From positions 1 through 9,820 of the forward strand of contig JAILPF010000426.1 of assembly GCA_024699575.1 (NCBI GenBank): a stretch of 9,820 bases of DNA, in the 5' to 3' direction. Numbering within the stretch: position 1 is the stretch's first letter; every line of letters starts with the position of its first letter. This DNA is from Acetatifactor sp. GTDB taxonomy: Bacteria > Bacillota > Clostridia > Lachnospirales > Lachnospiraceae. The notes beneath the pieces are model-generated. The model ran no database searches and was not told the origin of the DNA. It saw nothing but the letters and a program-made list of their open reading frames with translations. Shown in pieces: positions 1-7,036 of this stretch. A program made the position numbers and the translations under genes.

Positions 1-154
1 TATTGCTTGCAATGTCAAGGGAAATGTCACTGTAAAAGAGTTCCATTTCTTCGGAAACAGAACCAAGGTCAGAGAATCAGCGGTTTCCGCTGCCCTGATG
101 TTAATGAGAAATTGTATGTTGGAATATTTCAGTAAAGTTACATTTGGAAATTAA
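1..154 (+). CDS. CinA-family C-terminal domain, nicotinamide-nucleotide amidase, 3' end only
   Basis: Partial gene cut by the left edge of the window; reading starts at base 2 and 50 residues remain before the TAA at 152-154. The visible part contains VTVKEFHFFGNR followed by TKVRESAVSAALMLMRNCML. This matches the end of CinA C-terminal (PncC) domains, where a strand with K-x-F/H-x-F and a G-(D/N)-R turn precedes a helix beginning VRE-x-AV. Family knowledge: the domain deamidates nicotinamide mononucleotide to nicotinate mononucleotide in pyridine nucleotide recycling, in the cytoplasm. The catalytic part lies upstream, so activity and full length cannot be judged; it could be a stand-alone PncC (about 160 residues) or the end of a full CinA. 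It is followed at once by a terminator and is therefore probably a separate transcription unit from the chemotaxis genes. Confidence 0.72.
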   Translation, partial: IACNVKGNVTVKEFHFFGNRTKVRESAVSAALMLMRNCMLEYFSKVTFGN

Positions 155-159
155 CGAAG

Positions 160-192
160 AAAGCATATACCATTTTGGTGTATGCTTTTTTT
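160..192 (+). terminator. Intrinsic (Rho-independent) terminator after the CinA-family gene
   Basis: Bases 160-171 (AAAGCATATACC) pair with 177-188 (GGTGTATGCTTT) around a five-base loop, giving a 12-bp stem with a single T-G wobble. The stem runs into a T tract at 186-192. It begins 5 bases after the stop codon. On the minus strand the tract after the stem is poor (TTTCTTCG), so it should work mainly for the + strand. It separates the upstream gene from the chemosensory operon. Confidence 0.93.
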
Positions 193-232
193 GAAACTTT
201 CACAATTATTTTGGAATTTTAAGACAATTTCC

Positions 233-261
233 TTGAAAAAAATTTAATAGTTTAATATAAT
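233..261 (+). promoter_or_regulatory. Sigma-A-type promoter of the chemosensory operon
   Basis: TTGAAA at 233-238 and TATAAT at 256-261 are separated by exactly 17 bases, a near-consensus housekeeping promoter in an AT-rich region. The start site would fall near 267-269, giving a leader of about 55 bases before the kinase ATG at 323. No sigma-28-like motif (TAAA-N15-GCCGATAA) was found here. No other convincing promoter is seen in the intergenic gaps downstream, so this one probably drives the whole operon. Confidence 0.85.
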
Positions 262-283
262 ATAGGAAAGATGGTCCTATATT
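259..283. promoter_or_regulatory. Perfect 9-bp inverted repeat over the -10/start region, candidate operator
   Basis: AATATAGGA (259-267) and TCCTATATT (275-283) are exact inverted copies with a 7-base spacer. A third half-site, TCCTATA, follows at 283-289 as a direct repeat of 275-281. The left arm overlaps the -10 element and lies before or at the expected start site, so the full hairpin would not be present in the mRNA. A DNA-binding repressor site is therefore more plausible than an RNA attenuator. The binding protein is unknown. Confidence 0.5.
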
Positions 284-309
284 CCTATAAACTTTTTTTC
301 AAGAATGAT

Positions 310-317
310 AGGGTGGG
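310..317 (+). promoter_or_regulatory. Ribosome binding site that decides the kinase start
   Basis: AGGGTGGG lies 5 bases before the ATG at 323. The in-frame upstream ATG at 305 is preceded by a T-rich run with no Shine-Dalgarno sequence, so 323 is preferred. Similar AGGGTG-type sites precede the cheY-like and cheW genes of the same operon. Confidence 0.6.
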
Positions 318-322
318 AAGCT

Positions 323-1741
323 ATGTTTGACCAAATGACGAAGACAATATTCGATAACGCGATGGAATTGATAATTGCCTTTGATGAAGGGGGCAAAATC
401 ATTTATGCGAATGCACTGGCTAAGCACCAGTTAGATTATGATGAAATGATTTATGAGACCACCATAGAGGATTTGTTCCCGGGTTCATTTCGGACAGATG
501 GAACAAAGATTGAAACCTCCTGGAAATTTGGACATGAAGCAAAAGAAGTCAGCGCGTATCGAAGAAACAGAACTTGTTTTACTGTTCTAGCACGGATTAT
601 CAAATGCCAGGATGAATCCGTGTATTATCTATGTTTGGCAAAAGACATCTCAGAAAAAATAATGCTGGAAAAAAAGGTCATTAAGACTCGTCAAGAGGCG
701 GAAGCAGCATTAAAAGTCAAATCAGAATTTGTATCAAATATTACTCATGAGTTAAAGACACCGGTTAATGGTATTTTAGGGAATACTAGGGAATTGATTA
801 ATTTGGAGAGCCAGGCGGACAAGCAGCGATTGTTACATTTGGTCGAACGTGGTTGTAACGATATGATGGTGATTATCGGGAATGTGCTGGACTTCTCCAA
901 ACTGGAAGCAGGAAAGTTTATTCTTGAGCCGAGAGAATTTAATTTTCGTGGAATGATTGATTATGTGCGTTCCACCCATATCCATAAGATAGCGGAAAAG
1001 GGGTTGGAATTTTTTGTCAATATTTCACCGGACATTCCGGAGACAGTCATCGGGGATGAATTAAGACTTGCACAGATTTTAAATAATTTGTTATCGAATG
1101 CGACAAAATTTACCCATGTCGGAAAAATTATGATGGAGGTGGTTAAGACTGCACAGTTTCAGGATCAGATAGAATTGTTTTTCTTTGTGATTGATTCCGG
1201 AATCGGAATTGCACAGGAGGATCAGGATAAATTGTTCCAGAGTTTTTCACAGGTGGATGCATCTATTACCAGACAGTACGGAGGTAGTGGCCTCGGACTG
1301 AATATCTGCAAACAGCTGGTGGAGATGATGGACGGGGATATCAGTGTGGAGAGCGAGAGAGGAAAGGGCTCCGTATTTTCATTCCATGTTTGGCTAAAAC
1401 TTCCTGAGGAAGAGGCGGGGGTCATGACACAAAATGCAGATGCTCAGGAAATTCTCCATAACCTGAAGGGTATGGTTGATGGCAGCGAAGATGGTAAAAT
1501 ATGGAAGTTTGGAACAGAAGAAAATCTTTCGGAAATACGAAAAAAAATGTCGAAACTGATATTGTGTATGGAGATGGAAAACTGGGAGAAGGCGGAGATG
1601 TTTGCAGAGACAGTCAAACATCTGACAGACACTGCACCCCAGGAGATTCGAACGATGACACTTCGCCTGAAAATGGCGGTTCAAAAGGAGGACTACAAAA
1701 AGGCAGTTGATGCCTTTGAAGGACTACAGAAGCTGCTTTGA
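323..1741 (+). CDS. Soluble PAS-domain sensor histidine kinase with Hpt-like C-terminal tail
   Basis: 472 residues from the ATG at 323. A PAS-type sensor spans about residues 5-110, then a short coiled linker (112-134). The HisKA domain has the H-box [18 protein letters not shown] with phospho-acceptor H142. The HATPase domain has an N-box at 250-263 with N259, a G1 motif DSGIGI at 291-296 and a G2 motif GGSGLGL at 320-326. No membrane segment or signal peptide is seen, so the kinase should sense something in the cytosol. It has no receiver domain; the natural partner is the receiver/HD-GYP protein encoded 15 bases downstream. The last ~110 residues are helical; residues 400-472 resemble an Hpt domain in pattern (gap-W-E-x-A-E-x-F-A), but the expected His is Glu (AETVKH at 428-433). 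What it senses is unknown. An alternative start at 305 would add 6 residues. Confidence 0.9.
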   Translation: MFDQMTKTIFDNAMELIIAFDEGGKIIYANALAKHQLDYDEMIYETTIEDLFPGSFRTDGTKIETSWKFGHEAKEVSAYRRNRTCFTVLARIIKCQDESVYYLCLAKDISEKIMLEKKVIKTRQEAEAALKVKSEFVSNITHELKTPVNGILGNTRELINLESQADKQRLLHLVERGCNDMMVIIGNVLDFSKLEAGKFILEPREFNFRGMIDYVRSTHIHKIAEKGLEFFVNISPDIPETVIGDELRLAQILNNLLSNATKFTHVGKIMMEVVKTAQFQDQIELFFFVIDSGIGIAQEDQDKLFQSFSQVDASITRQYGGSGLGLNICKQLVEMMDGDISVESERGKGSVFSFHVWLKLPEEEAGVMTQNADAQEILHNLKGMVDGSEDGKIWKFGTEENLSEIRKKMSKLILCMEMENWEKAEMFAETVKHLTDTAPQEIRTMTLRLKMAVQKEDYKKAVDAFEGLQKLL

Positions 1742-1756
1742 CAACGGAGGTACATT

Positions 1757-2824
1757 ATGGCACAGGAAGGCAGAGAGGATGAGAAGATTCTGATTGTGGA
1801 TGATGTGGAAGCCAATCGCTTTGTGCTCAGGGATATTGTACAAAGTATGGGATATATTCCTATTTTGGCGGAGAATGGGGAACAGGCACTTAAGGTTGTG
1901 GAACGTTTCCCGGTGCAACTTGTGATTCTGGATATTGCTATGCCGGTCATGGACGGATACGAATGCTGCCGTATGATGAAGGCAGACGCGAGGACCAGAA
2001 ATATTCCGATTGTTTTTATATCTGCATTTGATGAGCCGGAGGACATTGTGCAGGGATTTGCGCTGGGCGGTGAAGACTATATTACCAAACCGTTCATACC
2101 GGAAGTGGTGAAGGCAAGAGTAAAAATTCATCTGCGACTCTATGAGGCAAACCAGAATCTGATGGATTTGAATCGTAAATTACAGACCTCCGTGAATGCA
2201 CAGTTGAAACAGATGGAGGCAGAGCGTAAGAATGTACTTTATGCTCTGGGTAGAGTTGCAAGAGAAAATGCCCATTATGATAAGACCAATATGGAACGGT
2301 TAAGTCATAATTGCCGTGTTATGGCTGAGGCACTGCAACTTACGGTTACATACAGTGGACTGATTTCGGATACTTTTGTCAGTACAATTGAGATTGCTGC
2401 TCCTCTTTGTGATATTGGAAATCTCACGGTGCCGACTGATATTCTTCAAAAGACCGGCGAACTGACAAAGGAGGAAATGCAGATTATGCAGACCCATCCG
2501 ACAATTGGTGCCAAAATTTTGCGGGATATTCAGATTTCCAGTGGGGATAATGACTTTTTGCAAATGTCCATTGAAATTGTAAATTACCACCATGAGAACT
2601 GGGATGGAACAGGATATCCGACCGGAAAAGAAGGAAACGATATTCCTCTGCCTGCGCAGATTGTAGCTGTGGTCAATTCCTTCTGTGCTTTGACGGAATC
2701 GCGTTCGTACCGTGAAGCTTATACTCCGGATGAGGCAATTGCCATTATGGAGGAGGATTGCGGAGTAAAATTTAATCCTGAGATTTTTTCAGTCTTAAAA
2801 AAAATACATCGTCAAATGATTTGA
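1757..2824 (+). CDS. Response regulator: receiver domain fused to a degenerate HD-GYP domain
   Basis: 355 residues, with a GGAGG site 7 bases before the ATG. The receiver (about 8-125) is intact: acidic pair D15-D16, phospho-acceptor D59 in LDIAMPVMDG, S89, and K111 in TKPF. A linker helix (126-165) leads to an HD-GYP-type domain (165-355). HD-GYP domains normally hydrolyse cyclic di-GMP using a bi- or tri-iron site. Here several ligand positions are changed: the first His is N178, the HD motif is C218-D219 followed by DIGN instead of DIGK, and the late Asp is N307 in AVVNSFCALT. Retained are H247, H278-H279-E280 and the NWDGTGYP loop at 281-288. The output is therefore probably not normal phosphodiesterase activity; it may bind a ligand or protein partner under phosphorylation control. 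The likely phosphodonor is the adjacent kinase. Placement just ahead of the che genes suggests a link to the array. Confidence 0.9.
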   Translation: MAQEGREDEKILIVDDVEANRFVLRDIVQSMGYIPILAENGEQALKVVERFPVQLVILDIAMPVMDGYECCRMMKADARTRNIPIVFISAFDEPEDIVQGFALGGEDYITKPFIPEVVKARVKIHLRLYEANQNLMDLNRKLQTSVNAQLKQMEAERKNVLYALGRVARENAHYDKTNMERLSHNCRVMAEALQLTVTYSGLISDTFVSTIEIAAPLCDIGNLTVPTDILQKTGELTKEEMQIMQTHPTIGAKILRDIQISSGDNDFLQMSIEIVNYHHENWDGTGYPTGKEGNDIPLPAQIVAVVNSFCALTESRSYREAYTPDEAIAIMEEDCGVKFNPEIFSVLKKIHRQMI

Positions 2825-2838
2825 TAGAAATGATTTGA
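2814..2838. repeat. Short tandem direct repeat spanning the stop of the HD-GYP gene
   Basis: AAATGATTTGA occurs at 2814-2824 and again at 2828-2838, a 14-base period with TAG between. The first copy is also the core of the palindrome TCAAATGATTTGA (2812-2824). The first copy encodes the last residues and stop codon of the HD-GYP gene and the second lies in the gap before cheB. It looks like a small slippage duplication; no function is evident. Confidence 0.6.
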
Positions 2839-2872
2839 CATTAGGTAGAAGCAGAGGAAGGGAGGGAGCACT

Positions 2873-3904
2873 ATGCGTCCGATACGTGTCCTGGTAGTGG
2901 AGGATTCCCTGGTGTTTCGGGAGCTCTTAGTGCGAAATCTGGGGATGGACCCCGGCATAGAAGTAGTGGCGAGTGCAGAAAATCCATATGAAGCAAGAGA
3001 CGCTATTGTAAAATACAAGCCGGATGTAATGACCCTGGATATAGAGCTTCCCCGCATGAATGGTATTGAGTTTTTAAAGAAGCTGATGCCTCAGTATCCG
3101 ATGCCGGTGGTGGTTATCAGTTCCCTGAGCGATAAAGTATTTGATGCGCTGAATGCCGGAGCGGTGGATTTTGTGGCAAAGATGTCCATGATGGACAAAA
3201 AGAGTCTGGAAGAATTTGTCCGGCAGGATCTGGTGGACAAGATAAAAATAGCTTCCATAGCCAGATTAAAGATGGTGGGGAAAGCGAGGACGGATTATCC
3301 GGTGTTGGATGTACCCAATCCAAGCGGCCGTAACCTGGTTGTCGCAATCGGGGCATCCACCGGTGGAGTGGAAGCCTTGGATACCATCCTGACACAGTTT
3401 AAAGAAGATACACCGGGAGTGGTAATAGTACAGCATATGCCTGCTGGCTTTACCAAACATTTTGCCGACCGATTAAACAGCAGATGCAGGATGGCGGTGC
3501 GGGAGGCGAAAAACGGAGATGCTGTTGTTCAGGGACAGGTTCTCCTAGCCCCCGGTGGTAATTCGCAGATGCGGCTGGTGAAAGCGGGAGACGGTTATCA
3601 AGTGGTACTTCGTGAGGAAGCAAAGGTAAACGGACATTGCCCTTCCGTAGATGTACTGTTCGAATCTGTTGCAAAAACTGCAGGCAATCAGGCGCTCGGG
3701 ATTATTCTTACCGGAATGGGCGCAGATGGCGCAAAAGGTCTTTTGGATATGAGGCGCGCCGGAGCAAGAACAATCGGACAGGATGAATCCACTTGTGTAG
3801 TATACGGTATGCCCCATGTGGCATACGAACTGGGAGCGGTAGAATATCAAGAAAAACTATCAAACATTGCAAAAAGAGCTTACACACTATTAAACGAAAT
3901 GTGA
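2873..3904 (+). CDS. cheB: CheB, receptor glutamate methylesterase / glutamine deamidase
   Basis: 343 residues, the usual CheB length, with a GGGAGGGAG ribosome site just before the ATG. CheB removes methyl groups from receptor glutamates and deamidates receptor glutamines, giving adaptation when phosphorylated by CheA. The N-terminal receiver (4-125) has E10-D11 and phospho-acceptor D56 in TLDIELP, plus K103; the residue after that lysine is Met, not the usual Pro. After a linker, the catalytic domain (about 153-343) shows the full Ser-His-Asp triad: S162 in GASTGG, H188 in VQHMPAGFT and D285 in GMGADGA. It is expected to be active in the cytoplasm at the receptor array. It is encoded ahead of the CheY-like gene, with a gap of 10 bases. 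The partner methyltransferase CheR is not in the window and must be elsewhere if adaptation is complete. Confidence 0.97.
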   Translation: MRPIRVLVVEDSLVFRELLVRNLGMDPGIEVVASAENPYEARDAIVKYKPDVMTLDIELPRMNGIEFLKKLMPQYPMPVVVISSLSDKVFDALNAGAVDFVAKMSMMDKKSLEEFVRQDLVDKIKIASIARLKMVGKARTDYPVLDVPNPSGRNLVVAIGASTGGVEALDTILTQFKEDTPGVVIVQHMPAGFTKHFADRLNSRCRMAVREAKNGDAVVQGQVLLAPGGNSQMRLVKAGDGYQVVLREEAKVNGHCPSVDVLFESVAKTAGNQALGIILTGMGADGAKGLLDMRRAGARTIGQDESTCVVYGMPHVAYELGAVEYQEKLSNIAKRAYTLLNEM

Positions 3905-3914
3905 GGGTGACAAA

Positions 3915-4307
3915 ATGAGGATACTTTTAGCAGAAGATGATTATGTGACCAGAAAAGCCATGAATAGTTTCCTGTCAAAGTATGGGGAATGTGATGTGAC
4001 AGTGGATGGCATGGAGGCAGTGGATGCTTTTATGTTGGCATTGGAAGAAGGCAATCCCTACGATTTAGTGTGCCTGGATATTATGATGCCTGTCATGGAC
4101 GGTTATCAGGCACTGGTGGGCATCCGTAATTTGGAGAAGGAGAGAAATATCCCGGAAGATAAGGCTGCCAAGGTTATTATGACTACGGCTCTGAATGATG
4201 AAGCCAATGTCAAGATGGCATTCGAACTGGGTTGTACAATATATTCCGGTAAACCGATAGACCAAGACAGATTTGAGCAGGCTTTGAAGAAGCTGAAGTT
4301 AATCTAG
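3915..4307 (+). CDS. cheY: CheY-like single-domain response regulator
   Basis: 130 residues forming only a receiver domain. Acidic residues D8-D9, phospho-acceptor D55 in CLDIMMPVMDGY, T91, aromatic switch residue Y110 and K113 in GKP are all at the spacing seen in CheY (Thr to Lys 22, Tyr to Lys 3). The loop between helix 3 and strand 4 is somewhat long (about 72-86). As the only stand-alone receiver, between cheB and cheA, it should take phosphate from CheA and carry the output signal. The CheC-like protein encoded downstream is the probable phosphatase. Whether it binds the flagellar switch protein FliM or another target cannot be told; no flagellar gene is present here. The ribosome site GAGGGTGA precedes the ATG by a few bases. 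Confidence 0.88.
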   Translation: MRILLAEDDYVTRKAMNSFLSKYGECDVTVDGMEAVDAFMLALEEGNPYDLVCLDIMMPVMDGYQALVGIRNLEKERNIPEDKAAKVIMTTALNDEANVKMAFELGCTIYSGKPIDQDRFEQALKKLKLI

Positions 4308-4320
4308 AGAGGAGAAACCT

Positions 4321-6465
4321 ATGGGCGAAGCGTTCAATACAGATGGCATGCTGGACATGTATTTGTTTGAAAACAGCCAGCTGCTGGAACAACTTCAGGA
4401 CATTGTGTTGGAGCAAAAGGATGCGGAATGTTTTGATGAAGACAGCATCAATGAGATCTTTCGAACCATGCATACTATAAAAGGTTCCTCCGGTGTCATG
4501 ATGTACGATGAAATTACGGCAGTGTCACATAAGCTGGAGGATGTGTTCTATTTTCTGCGTGAGAATCATCCAAAGAATGTTCCACATCTGGAGCTGGTGG
4601 AACATGTACTTGCAGTTGCTGATTTTATCACGTCTGAGATGATGAAACTGCAAAATGGTGAGACTGCTGACGGAGATGCATCGAAACTGATTGCGGAACT
4701 TGACAAATTTTTGAAGAAAATCCAGGGTGGCAAGAAAGATGCACAGAATGTGCAGGAGAATGTCCATGAGGAACCTAAGCATTTCTACATTGCACCTATG
4801 GCTACAGCGGCAAGCCGTTTTTACAAAATATATGTTACTTATAAGCCCGGGCTGGAACTCGTCAGCGTGCATGCGTATAAACTGGTGTATTCTCTGAAGG
4901 AGATTGCGGAAGACCTGCTGCATTATCCGGAGGATATCATCTCAGATGAAAAAAGCGGGGATGAAATTCTGGATAATGGTTTCAAGATTCTCTTGCAGGC
5001 ACAGACCAGCATAGATGAGTTGCAGGAACTGATTCAGCCTGGGTATGATATCGAAAAGGTAGATATCTATGAGTGTACCGCCAAGGAATTCCAGATGGGA
5101 TTCGACAGTTTTGGCTCAGAAATCAGGATTGATTTGGATTCCTCTGTGGAGGAAATTGAAGCTGCCGCAACTAAGGCAGAAGAAGAGAAACCGAAGTCAC
5201 AGCCGGAGAAAACCTTTGCCCCCGGTGATTTTGTCATCGAGTCCAAAGGACCGGGTAAAACGAAGAAGCTGGCAAAAGATACCCCAAAGAAGGTGGAAAA
5301 AGCTACTTTCCTGAGCGTGGACATTAAGAAGATGGACCAGTTGATGGACCTCATTGGAGAACTTGTTATTTCTGAATCCGTGGTGTTACAGAACCAAGAC
5401 TTGAAGGTCCCGGGATTAAAGCTTGATAATTTCAATAAGGCAGCAGGTCAGATGACAAAGATTTCCAGTGATCTGCAGAATGTTATCATGAGTATGCGAA
5501 TGGTGCCATTGACCAACACCTTCCAGAAAATGAATCGAATCGTGTTCGATGTGTCCAGAAAACTTGGCAAAGAAATCGAGTTTGAGATGATTGGGGACTC
5601 CACGGAAGTGGATAAAAATATTATCGAACATATTTCTGATCCGCTCATGCATCTTGTGAGAAACTCTGTGGACCATGGAATAGAGATGCCGGAGGAGCGA
5701 ATGGCAAAGGGCAAGACAGAGAAGGGGAAGATTACACTCTCTGCGAAGACGGAATCCGGAAAAGTATGGATCGCTGTGAAGGATAACGGTGCAGGCCTGA
5801 GTCGGGAGAAAATTCTAAAAAAGGCAAGAAATCAAGGCTTACTGGATTACACAAAGGATGATGCTTCCTACACAGATAAGGAAGTGTATCAGTTTATCAC
5901 TCTGCCGGGCTTCTCCACCAACGAGACTGTGACAGAGTATTCCGGAAGAGGCGTGGGGATGGACGTTGTGGTATCCAATCTACAGTCTATCGGAGGGTCT
6001 TTGGAGATAGAAAGCTCGCCGGGACAGGGGAGTACCATGAACCTGAAAATCCCGCTCACTTTGGCGATTATCGATGGTATCGTGATGGAGGTCGGAAAAT
6101 CGGCTTTTGTTTTGGAGACAGGCGTGGTAAAGGAATTTGTGAATGTCAGGGAAAGTAAATTGGTGCATAAGCCCGACGGAGAATCCTTTGTAATGATTAG
6201 AGGAGAATGTTTCCCGGTACTCAGGCTGGATGAACGATACCACATCGAATCCGGGGAAACAAAGGATACAGATGGAATGCTTGTTATTATTGAAGTCGAG
6301 AAAAAACAGATATGTCTGTATGTAGACCGGTTGATTGGCAAACAGGAAATCGTAATTAAACCGATTCCGGATTATGTAAAGAAGGTGAAGGGAATTTCCG
6401 GGTGCACACAGTTGGGAGACGGAAGCATTGCATTGATTCTGGATGCCGCAGGATTGATTGAGTGA
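4321..6465 (+). CDS. cheA: CheA, chemotaxis histidine autokinase
   Basis: 714 residues with all five classical domains. P1 (Hpt, about 5-135) has H51 in MHTIKGSSG as phosphorylation site. P2 (about 153-253) resembles the CheY/CheB docking domain. An acidic/basic, Pro-containing linker follows (about 275-328). P3 dimerisation lies at 329-395. The P4 ATP-binding domain has an N-box LMHLVRNSVDHGIE at 442-455 with H444 and N448, a G1 motif DNGAG at 488-492 and a G2 motif GRGVGMDVV at 542-550. P5, the CheW-like regulatory domain, covers about 578-712. CheA sits in the receptor-CheW array at the membrane, autophosphorylates under receptor control and passes phosphate to CheY and CheB. Nothing is missing. 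The ribosome site AGAGGAG lies 6 bases before the ATG, and cheY ends 13 bases upstream. The next gene begins close to the cheA stop, suggesting coupled translation. Confidence 0.98.
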   Translation: MGEAFNTDGMLDMYLFENSQLLEQLQDIVLEQKDAECFDEDSINEIFRTMHTIKGSSGVMMYDEITAVSHKLEDVFYFLRENHPKNVPHLELVEHVLAVADFITSEMMKLQNGETADGDASKLIAELDKFLKKIQGGKKDAQNVQENVHEEPKHFYIAPMATAASRFYKIYVTYKPGLELVSVHAYKLVYSLKEIAEDLLHYPEDIISDEKSGDEILDNGFKILLQAQTSIDELQELIQPGYDIEKVDIYECTAKEFQMGFDSFGSEIRIDLDSSVEEIEAAATKAEEEKPKSQPEKTFAPGDFVIESKGPGKTKKLAKDTPKKVEKATFLSVDIKKMDQLMDLIGELVISESVVLQNQDLKVPGLKLDNFNKAAGQMTKISSDLQNVIMSMRMVPLTNTFQKMNRIVFDVSRKLGKEIEFEMIGDSTEVDKNIIEHISDPLMHLVRNSVDHGIEMPEERMAKGKTEKGKITLSAKTESGKVWIAVKDNGAGLSREKILKKARNQGLLDYTKDDASYTDKEVYQFITLPGFSTNETVTEYSGRGVGMDVVVSNLQSIGGSLEIESSPGQGSTMNLKIPLTLAIIDGIVMEVGKSAFVLETGVVKEFVNVRESKLVHKPDGESFVMIRGECFPVLRLDERYHIESGETKDTDGMLVIIEVEKKQICLYVDRLIGKQEIVIKPIPDYVKKVKGISGCTQLGDGSIALILDAAGLIE

Positions 6466-6472
6466 GAAAGGC

Positions 6473-6479
6473 AGGGTGG
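6473..6479 (+). promoter_or_regulatory. Ribosome binding site that favours the cheW ATG at 6482
   Basis: AGGGTGG ends 2 bases before the ATG, or lies about 5 bases away if only AGGG pairs. A rival in-frame TTG at 6458 overlaps the end of cheA and has AGGA 4 bases upstream. The ATG is preferred by codon choice and because it leaves the usual short N-terminus before the CheW fold. Confidence 0.45.
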
Positions 6480-6481
6480 AT

Positions 6482-7036
6482 ATGGCTGAAGCAGAAGTAA
6501 GGAGCAACAAGTATGTGACCTTTAAATCCGGAGAAGAATATTTTGGTATTGAAATACAGTATGTTAATGAAATTATTGTATTTCAGGAGATTACAAAGGT
6601 GCCGGAGAGTGAGGAGTATATCAAGGGCCTGATTAATCTGCGCGGTAAGATTATTCCGGTCATTGATGTAAGAATTCGTTTTAAACAGGAACCCTTTGAG
6701 TATGATGACAGAACCTGCATTATTGTTATCAAGGTAAAGAACACAGTGGTCGGACTGATTGTGGAGAAGATTGCTGATGTGGTGGAGATATCTGAGGAGA
6801 ATATTATTCCATCGCCCAGTCTCGCAAAGCTTGAGACAGCGCAGAACAGATATGTGTATGCAATCGGCAAGATAGGAGATCAAGTGAAATTACTTTTGGA
6901 TCCTGACCGGCTGTTAAATGATGAAGAGCTGGTGGCACTGGAACAGGTCAGTGGTGATTTGGCGGAGAGTTCAGATGCAACTGATAACGGTAAAGTAACA
7001 AACGAAATACTCGATAAAGGAGAGAATGAATCATGA
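6482..7036 (+). CDS. cheW: CheW, receptor-kinase coupling protein
   Basis: 184 residues from the ATG at 6482 (192 if the TTG at 6458 is used). The CheW-type double SH3-like fold runs from about residue 9 ([16 protein letters not shown]) to 145. It includes the conserved [19 protein letters not shown] stretch at 49-67 and its receptor-contacting Arg (R54), and ends with LLLDPDRLL. CheW links receptor tips to the CheA P5 domain and completes the signalling array. The fold is followed by an acidic, probably disordered tail of about 35 residues that ordinary CheW proteins lack; its role is unknown. The stop codon overlaps the ATG of the following receptor gene by 4 bases (ATGA), so the two are likely to be translationally coupled. 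Confidence 0.95.
   Translation: MAEAEVRSNKYVTFKSGEEYFGIEIQYVNEIIVFQEITKVPESEEYIKGLINLRGKIIPVIDVRIRFKQEPFEYDDRTCIIVIKVKNTVVGLIVEKIADVVEISEENIIPSPSLAKLETAQNRYVYAIGKIGDQVKLLLDPDRLLNDEELVALEQVSGDLAESSDATDNGKVTNEILDKGENES

Noticed and set aside
186..232. Riboswitch or small RNA between the terminator and the promoter
   Set aside because: The stretch is short, AT-rich and upstream of the promoter; no conserved structure or tRNA-like element is seen.
305..322. Upstream ATG for the kinase
   Set aside because: No Shine-Dalgarno sequence precedes it, whereas the ATG at 323 has AGGGTGGG at a proper distance. Kept only as an alternative.
1693..2131. Overlapping open frames of 117 and 135 codons on the minus strand
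   Set aside because: They lie antisense to the kinase end and the conserved receiver domain, have no ribosome site or recognisable domain, and reflect the codon pattern of the + strand gene.
6458..6481. TTG start for cheW overlapping cheA
   Set aside because: It adds 8 residues outside the fold and uses a rare start codon; the ATG at 6482 is more plausible, though the TTG has a weak AGGA upstream.
5889..6883. Three minus-strand open frames of 150-176 codons across cheA and cheW
   Set aside because: They are antisense to highly conserved P4, P5 and CheW sequence; their translations are low in recognisable motifs and typical of shadows.
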